From NCBI RefSeq assembly GCF_001613105.1, contig NZ_BDBS01000031.1, positions 1 through 64,000 on the forward strand: a stretch of DNA of 64,000 nucleotides, in the 5' to 3' direction. The notes below the pieces were generated by a model. The model did no database searches. It saw only the letters and a list, made by a program, of their open reading frames with translations, and was not told where the DNA came from. The position numbers and the translations under genes are program-made. Of this stretch, positions 59,868-64,000 are shown in pieces. This DNA comes from Nocardia pseudobrasiliensis NBRC 108224 (GTDB lineage Bacteria > Actinomycetota > Actinomycetes > Mycobacteriales > Mycobacteriaceae). The stretch's first letter is position 1; the number at the start of each line of letters is the position of its first letter.

Positions 59868-60044
59868 ATGGGCAAGGTCAAGGCGAAGAAGGTTTCGAGC
59901 CTCAAGCCGAAGAAGAAGTGCTGTCGCAAGTCGACGCGCTGTGTGAAGTGCCCTGTCGTCATCATGCGGATGAAGAAGGCCGAAGCCGCTGGTTGCTGCG
60001 GTAAGGATCTGAAGAAGGCCCTCAAGCAGGCGCGTGCGGCATAG
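59868..60044 (+). CDS. Small Lys/Cys-rich protein (58 aa) under an iron box
   Basis: The 58-residue basic protein has MGKVKAKKVSSLKPKKK and then CCRKSTRCVKCPVVIMRM with four closely spaced Cys (CC-x5-C-x2-C). A further CC pair follows in AAGCCGKDLKKALKQ. The cluster could bind a metal or a small Fe-S centre. Similar short proteins occur next to pterin dehydratase genes in related genomes, as I recall. The ATG directly follows an IdeR-like box and sits eight bases after TATGCT; no ribosome-binding site is present. Function is unknown. Confidence 0.75.
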   Translation: MGKVKAKKVSSLKPKKKCCRKSTRCVKCPVVIMRMKKAEAAGCCGKDLKKALKQARAA

Positions 60045-60065
60045 TCCGTGGGGTAGAACGTGGGT

Positions 60066-60359
60066 ATGAGTACGCCATTGCTCACCGACGACGAATTGGC
60101 CACCGCGCTGAAGGACCTCCCCGACTGGACCCATACCGGCGATTCCATCGCCCGGACAGTCGAGGCCCCGACCTTCCTGGCCGGCATCGAACTGGTCCGC
60201 AAGGTCGCCGCCGCGGCCGAGGAGGCCAATCACCACCCCGATATCGACATCCGCTGGCGGCGGGTCGGTTTCACCCTGTCCACCCACGACTCGAACGGTC
60301 TCACCCGGCTGGACGTGGAGCTGGCACACGAGATCGATCGCCTGGCTCGGCAGAGCTAG
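60066..60359 (+). CDS. Pterin-4a-carbinolamine dehydratase
   Basis: The 97-residue protein has the PCD/DCoH fold. LTDDELATALKDLPDW opens it, EEANHHPDIDIRWRRVGFTLSTHD has the active-site His pair and the family signature, and ELAHEIDRLA closes it. The enzyme dehydrates 4a-hydroxytetrahydropterins. It matches Rv1159A, next to pimE. The ATG at 60066 is six bases after TAGAAC; a GTG six bases upstream is the alternative. Its 3' end overlaps the pimE 3' end by 59 bases on the opposite strand. Confidence 0.92.
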   Translation: MSTPLLTDDELATALKDLPDWTHTGDSIARTVEAPTFLAGIELVRKVAAAAEEANHHPDIDIRWRRVGFTLSTHDSNGLTRLDVELAHEIDRLARQS

Positions 60360-61605
60360 CGCCCTCGGCTTCGGGCCCGGGCGTCGTGCGCCGGGGCCCG
60401 ACCCGAACGATCCAGATCAGCAGCGCCAGTACGCCGATCACGTCGACCGTGCCCAGCCACGACAGGATCGCGGGCCGGGAGATCTCCCAGATGGTCGGCT
60501 GGAAGAACGAGAGAATCCACGGCACGCCCACCAGCGTGGTGACCAACCAGTACCCCGCCAGCACGCGCGCACCGGCCACCGCGCGCAGCGGGCCGTAGAG
60601 CAGCCACAGGATCAGCGGCAGCAGCCACACGAAGTGATGCGACCAGGAGATGGGCGAGACCATCAGTCCGAACAGCTGCACCACCAGCAGCTGACCCAGC
60701 CGGTCGTCGAATGCCAGGGCGCGCCAGGCGAATACGGACAGCACCGTGATCACCGCGACCGCGGCCAGCCACCACGGCCCGAACGGGATCCGATGGCCCG
60801 CGAGGGTCCAGGGCGATCCGGCGTCATGGCCGAGCAGCCGGCTCAGCGCGCCGCGCAGCGATTGATTCCACACCGAGCCGACCGGCCCGATCCGATGCGC
60901 GTCGCCCAGCAGCGGCCCGAAGTAGGTGCGCGTCTCCCCCGCCGAGATCAGGAAGCTGAGTCCGATGGTCGCGCCGAACACCGCCGCCGAACACAGCACG
61001 GCCGCCCAGCGTCGCCGGGCGGCGAGATAGAAGCCGGTAACGGCCGGGGTCAGTTTCACCCCCGCCGCGATGCCGACCAGCAGGCCCGACAGCCACCAGC
61101 GCGTGGAGTAGGCCGCGATCATCCCGGCGAGCACCAGGAAGACATTGACCTGTCCGTAGTCGATGGTCGTGCGTACCGGTTCGAGCCAGAGCCCGACCGC
61201 GGTCCAGCCGATCGCCGCGGTGCGCCAGCGGCTTTCGCGCGCGGCCTCGCCGAGCAGCATCGAGAGCGCGATCCGAACGACCGCGTACAGCGCCGCCACG
61301 ATCAGCAGCAGCCAGCCGATCGCCACCACCGTGAACGGTAGATAGTGCAGCGGATAGAACAGCACCGCGGCGAAGGGCGGATAGGTGAACGGCAGCGGAA
61401 AGTCCGGTGTCTTCTCCGAATAGGTGAAGTCGTACAGATGTCCGGTGCCCAGATCGGCCGCGCCGCCGACGTAGACGTGCAGATCGACCAGATTCATGCC
61501 GTTGGGCGCGAGCGTCATCCACAGCAGCCGGATCAGTACCGACACACCCAGCGCGGCAACGGCTGCGCGACGTCCGCCGAGGATCGATCGCAGATTTCGA
61601 GTCAC
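60301..61605 (-). CDS. pimE: Polyprenol-phosphate-mannose-dependent alpha-1,2-mannosyltransferase PimE
   Basis: PimE adds the alpha-1,2-mannose that makes polar PIMs (PIM5/PIM6). The protein (about 434 aa) is a multi-pass GT87 enzyme with about ten membrane helices. The first extracytoplasmic loop has GMNLVDLHVYVGGAADL with the Asp that is catalytic in mycobacterial PimE, then FTYPPFAAVLFYPLHYLPF. GTG at 61605 gives a length close to Rv1159; the outermost start, a TTG at 61644, is less likely. Its end overlaps the PCD gene end to end. Confidence 0.9.
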   Translation of the reverse strand: MTRNLRSILGGRRAAVAALGVSVLIRLLWMTLAPNGMNLVDLHVYVGGAADLGTGHLYDFTYSEKTPDFPLPFTYPPFAAVLFYPLHYLPFTVVAIGWLLLIVAALYAVVRIALSMLLGEAARESRWRTAAIGWTAVGLWLEPVRTTIDYGQVNVFLVLAGMIAAYSTRWWLSGLLVGIAAGVKLTPAVTGFYLAARRRWAAVLCSAAVFGATIGLSFLISAGETRTYFGPLLGDAHRIGPVGSVWNQSLRGALSRLLGHDAGSPWTLAGHRIPFGPWWLAAVAVITVLSVFAWRALAFDDRLGQLLVVQLFGLMVSPISWSHHFVWLLPLILWLLYGPLRAVAGARVLAGYWLVTTLVGVPWILSFFQPTIWEISRPAILSWLGTVDVIGVLALLIWIVRVGPRRTTPGPEAEGASSAEPGDRSRVPAPRPAG

Positions 61606-61896
61606 GGCGCGCAAGCTTTCGGGTCGGGTGCCGGGCCTGGACAAGATTAGCGGCGCGAGCGTACCGGAACTAAGCCGACCGACACATTTGTAACACTTGC
61701 ATCTCTAATCACTCCAGTCACACCGAGTAGGGCTATCTTCTGATAACGCGCCGACCAGTTTGATTACTCGCCCAACGACTGCAGGCAAGATCACACCACG
61801 GCTGTACAACACAGATCTCGATCCCTAGAGTGACGCGCAGCGATGCGCGCCGTATCGCCGACGTTGATGTACCCGAGGGTAAGGACGGCTACACCA

Positions 61897-62751
61897 GTGC
61901 TTCGCAGCAGAGGAACGCGGTTCGCATTGTCCGTGCTGGCCCTGACGGCCGGCACCGCCCTTGCCGCGTCGACGACCGCAGTCGCCGCCCCCGCACCGAA
62001 GCCCCAGGAATCCGCGACGGTTCCGCTGGTGCCCGAGGGTGTTCCGGTCGACGCGCTGGCGGCCCTGGCCCCGGCCATCGTCGGCGCGGCCGCCCAGAAC
62101 ATCGCGTCGCCGGGTCAGCAGACCATCCTCGATCAGGCCGAGGCGATTCTCGATTCGGCGGGTCTGCCGCCGCAAATCAAGAAGACCCTGCAGGCCATCA
62201 TCGCGTTCCTCACCGGTAGCAACGGCGGCGGTCCGGACATCCCGAAGAACGGCCCGACCATCGCGCAGTTCCTCTACCCGAGCATCGGCCGCGGCTGCAT
62301 CGGTCCCGGCGCCGATTCGGTCGGCACCGCGCTGGCCGTCCCCGGCCCCGCCGAACTACCCCCGCCGGGCCCGCAGGCCAACCAGGCCGGCTTCGTCTTC
62401 ACCGCCCTGGGCACCAAAGGTCTGACGCCGCAACAGAACGCGCCGATGACCGTCCAGTGGTTCAACATCGACACCCAGCGCGGGGGCACCCTGGCGCTGA
62501 CCGACGAGGCCCACATCAACCCCGACGGCCCGGCCACCCTGACCGCGATCGCCGATACCGGCCCCGGCCGCATCGTCGCCGTCGTCGCGGGCTCCCTGAC
62601 CACCCAGCCCGCCGCCGACCAGCCCCCCATCACCTGCTCCTTCCTCCCCACCCTGGGCTTCTTCACCGTCGCCCCGGGCGCCCCCCAGCAGGTCTCGGCC
62701 CGGGCTCCCCAAGCCCCGGCCCCCCAACCGGCCTCCGCCCCGCAGCACTGA
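61897..62751 (+). CDS. Secreted Ala/Pro-rich protein (Rv1158c-like)
   Basis: The product (about 284 aa) has a signal peptide (RGTRFALSVLALTAGTALAAS, ending TTAVAA). A predicted folded core of about 200 residues has two Cys (GRGCIGPGAD and ITCSFLPTLG), and the end is rich in Pro, Ala and Gln. The core reads like a small beta-domain (GFVFTALGTKGLT, MTVQWFNIDTQRGG). It keeps the Rv1158c place beside pimE; function unknown. GTG at 61897 follows GAGGGTAAGGA by 11 bases and gives the best signal peptide; ATGs at 61843 and 61867 are alternatives. TAGAGT at 61825-61830 may be its -10. Confidence 0.8.
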   Translation: MLRSRGTRFALSVLALTAGTALAASTTAVAAPAPKPQESATVPLVPEGVPVDALAALAPAIVGAAAQNIASPGQQTILDQAEAILDSAGLPPQIKKTLQAIIAFLTGSNGGGPDIPKNGPTIAQFLYPSIGRGCIGPGADSVGTALAVPGPAELPPPGPQANQAGFVFTALGTKGLTPQQNAPMTVQWFNIDTQRGGTLALTDEAHINPDGPATLTAIADTGPGRIVAVVAGSLTTQPAADQPPITCSFLPTLGFFTVAPGAPQQVSARAPQAPAPQPASAPQH

Positions 62752-62767
62752 GCCGCAAGCGAACTTC

Positions 62768-62803
62768 AGCCGCGCCCAGCCCCGGCAGGGCGCGGCTTTC
62801 TTT
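62768..62803 (+). terminator. Intrinsic terminator after the Rv1158c-like gene
   Basis: AGCCGCGCCC (62768-62777) pairs perfectly with GGGCGCGGCT (62788-62797) around a ten-base loop, and TTCTTTC follows. This is the clearest Rho-independent terminator in the window. It begins 17 bases after the stop codon. Confidence 0.85.
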
Positions 62804-62870
62804 CACCGCCTCCACCGGGCCGAGGTCGGGCCCTCTCGCACGAAGCTTGGGGGCTGGCCCGCACTTGTTT

Positions 62871-63060
62871 CTCGGCTAGGACCGGGCCTCATCCTTCCTC
62901 GGCTGGGACCGGTCTAATCTTTCCTCGGCTAGGACCGGGCCTCATCCTTCCTCGGCTGGGACCGGTCTAATCTTTCCTCGGCTAGGACCGGGCCTTATCC
63001 TCCCTCGGCTGGGACCAGGCCTTATCTTTTACTCGGCTGGGGGCCAGGCCTAATCTTTTC
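62871..63060. repeat. Seven tandem 26-28 bp units, alternating in two types
   Basis: Units begin CTCGGCT at 62871, 62898, 62924, 62951, 62977, 63004 and 63032. Type A reads CTCGGCTAGGACCGGGCCT and type B CTCGGCTGGGACCGGTCTA, each ending in ATC(C/T)TTC-like bases, so an A-B pair repeats every 53 bases. The last units are more diverged. No spacers or unique segments separate them, so it is a minisatellite rather than a CRISPR array. The 422-bp gap from 62752 to 63173 holds this, a terminator, a hairpin and the next promoter, but no gene. Confidence 0.85.
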
Positions 63061-63088
63061 CTCGACGGACGCGGAGCGGACGTCGAGG
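63060..63088. terminator. Hairpin at the end of the tandem repeat
   Basis: CCTCGACG (63060-63067) pairs perfectly with CGTCGAGG (63081-63088) over a 13-base loop. It may stop transcription through the repeat array before the nonapeptide-repeat gene; there is no T-tract. Confidence 0.4.
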
Positions 63089-63173
63089 ACCCCTTACCGG
63101 CGCACGCCCGACACTCCGGACATTTCGTCTCGAACGTCCGCGATGGCGCGTTCGCTGTGGTAGACCGCTATCT

Positions 63174-63545
63174 ATGGCGACTGTCGATCAGATCGAACGG
63201 TCAGCAGCCCGGCCCTCGCGCCGGTCGGTGATGTCGCGTCGCTCCTATCGGTCGGTGCTGTCGACCAGATCCCATCGCTCGGTGCTGTCGATTCGCTCGG
63301 AGGGTTCGATCCTCTCGATCGGATCGGCCTACTCCGTCCTGTCGATCGGCAGCGTGGGTTCGGTGCTGTCGGTCGGATCGGCGGGATCGTTCTTCAGTCT
63401 CGGCTCGGCCTTCTCCGGCCTGTCGCGCTGGTCGCTGCTGTCATGGATGGGCAACCGCGAGGCCCCGGAGATCCGTCCGGCGCTGCGCGTGGTCCCGAGG
63501 GAACCGGATCCGACCATGGACCCGATCCTGCACTGCCAGACCTAG
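63174..63545 (+). CDS. Nonapeptide (SVLSIGS-type) repeat protein (123 aa)
   Basis: The family has no name I know. Residues 17-88 are eight consecutive nine-residue repeats of the form x-S-(V/I/F/G)-(L/M/F)-S-x-(G/R/W)-S-x: RSVMSRRSY, RSVLSTRSH, RSVLSIRSE, GSILSIGSA, YSVLSIGSV, GSVLSVGSA, GSFFSLGSA, FSGLSRWSL. The Ser at positions 2, 5 and 8 are invariant, as expected for a solenoid with one turn per repeat. The early repeats are basic and the later ones neutral. A short tail ends ILHCQT. The ATG is seven bases after TAGACC. No signal peptide is present. Confidence 0.75.
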   Translation: MATVDQIERSAARPSRRSVMSRRSYRSVLSTRSHRSVLSIRSEGSILSIGSAYSVLSIGSVGSVLSVGSAGSFFSLGSAFSGLSRWSLLSWMGNREAPEIRPALRVVPREPDPTMDPILHCQT

Positions 63546-63546
63546 T

Positions 63547-64000
63547 TCACCACTGGCCGTACTGCGGCGTCAGGATCGCGTTGACGTCGACGCCGATCCC
63601 GTCGAGGGTGCGCTTATCGATCTCGAACTGGTGCAGATGCGCCGCGGGGTGGACATAACCCTTCGGGGTGCCCCAATTGTGCTGCCAGAACCAGGAACCC
63701 AGCCCGGCCGCACGGACCCAGTCGATGGTCGGCGAATTGGCGTAGACGCCGACATTCGCCTTGCCGATCACGGCCTGCCAGCCCAGCAGATAGGGCGCGA
63801 TCATGGCGCCGAAATCGGCCGCGGTGGGATTGTCATCGATGGCGGCGTAGATCGGCACGCCGTCGGGACCACCCGCCTGCTTGTGCAGCTTCAGCGCCTG
63901 ATCGGCATGGTATTTACCGGCTTCCAGCCCACCGCGCCAATCGGCCGTGGGCCCCTTGCCGAACTGATAGCAGGACACGATGGCGAGCCCGGCCCCGTGC
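63547..64000 (-). CDS. DUF1906 glycoside-hydrolase-like protein (5' part beyond the window)
   Basis: The gene runs off the right edge, so only the C-terminal 151 or so residues are visible. They begin within GLAIVSCYQFGKGPTADWRGG and include GVPIYAAIDDNPTAADFGAM, VIGKANVGVYANSPTIDWVRAAG, WFWQHNWGT and HLHQFEIDKRTLDGIGVDVN. This matches the DUF1906 family (Rv2525c-like TIM barrel related to GH25 and other hydrolases), with the acidic D-D and D-x-N motifs expected at the active site. Members are often exported by Tat and act at the wall; the N-terminus that would show this is missing. It is convergent with the nonapeptide-repeat gene. Confidence 0.85.
   Translation of the reverse strand, partial: HGAGLAIVSCYQFGKGPTADWRGGLEAGKYHADQALKLHKQAGGPDGVPIYAAIDDNPTAADFGAMIAPYLLGWQAVIGKANVGVYANSPTIDWVRAAGLGSWFWQHNWGTPKGYVHPAAHLHQFEIDKRTLDGIGVDVNAILTPQYGQW

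Noticed and set aside
62871..63060. Possible CRISPR array
   Set aside because: Units are joined without spacers, vary internally, and no cas genes are present.

Overview
The window is high-GC actinobacterial chromosome, most likely Nocardia or a close relative in the Mycobacteriales. The support is the gene content: mycothiol synthesis (mshB), one-polypeptide F420 synthesis (fbiC), glucosyl-3-phosphoglycerate synthase (gpgS), the polar PIM mannosyltransferase pimE, GlgC/GlgM glycogen enzymes and the sigE-rseA-htrA-tatB block. Gene content and local order follow the M. tuberculosis Rv1158c-Rv1239c stretch (from memory of that genome; no search was run), with several genes that I do not place there. 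No rRNA, tRNA, insertion sequence, integrase or CRISPR array was seen, and codon use looks uniformly GC-rich.

Layout. 1-7.4 kb: an edge-truncated flavoprotein, a PHP phosphoesterase, and a magnesium-linked group (corA, an MgtE-N/CBS protein, a DUF1003 protein) mixed with SUFU-like, YflT-like and CitE-like genes. 7.5-11.1 kb: two paralogous secreted lytic transglycosylases, then mrp. 11.1-13.8 kb: a three-gene module of an HTH/TPR regulator, an APH-fold kinase and a divergent 62-residue protein. 13.9-19.1 kb: a DivIVA-like protein, tagA, a DUF3117 protein, an RlmA-type methyltransferase, a frameshifted DoxX-like gene, and divergent glgM/glgC. 19.1-23.3 kb: two paralogous small membrane proteins separated by repeats, then a TetR-controlled ABC exporter. 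23.4-29.3 kb: a catalase-related protein, an O-methyltransferase, sigE-rseA-htrA-tatB, and an HTH protein with an unrecognised C-terminal domain. 29.4-38.8 kb: gpgS-folP2, fadD6, two LOG-family genes, divergent dapE/dapD, a PPOX protein and a fadD36-like ligase. 38.9-41.4 kb: two MpaB-like oxygenases around a TetR regulator. 41.4-46.8 kb: proline catabolism (proline dehydrogenase, pruA), a cytoplasmic subtilase with a separate prodomain-like partner, and dapC. 46.8-51.9 kb: fdxC, fbiC and two bacterial PH-domain membrane proteins. 52-61.6 kb: a GMC oxidoreductase, an Rv1171-like membrane protein, mshB, lpqW, typA, a Cys-rich peptide gene under a likely IdeR box, a pterin dehydratase and pimE. 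61.8-64 kb: a secreted Ala/Pro-rich protein, a 26-28 bp tandem repeat, a nonapeptide-repeat protein and an edge-truncated DUF1906 protein.

Themes. Cell-envelope genes dominate: lytic transglycosylases, PIM/LM assembly (pimE, lpqW), methylglucose lipopolysaccharide and glycogen precursors (gpgS, glgM, glgC), diaminopimelate synthesis (dapC, dapD, dapE), and extracytoplasmic stress (sigE, rseA, htrA, tatB). Many genes start 6-7 bases after a TANNNT hexamer with no ribosome-binding site, so leaderless transcripts appear common; this guided several start choices. The least explained items are the subtilase/prodomain pair, the nonapeptide-repeat protein, the HTH-plus-orphan-domain protein, and the iron-box-controlled Cys-rich peptide.
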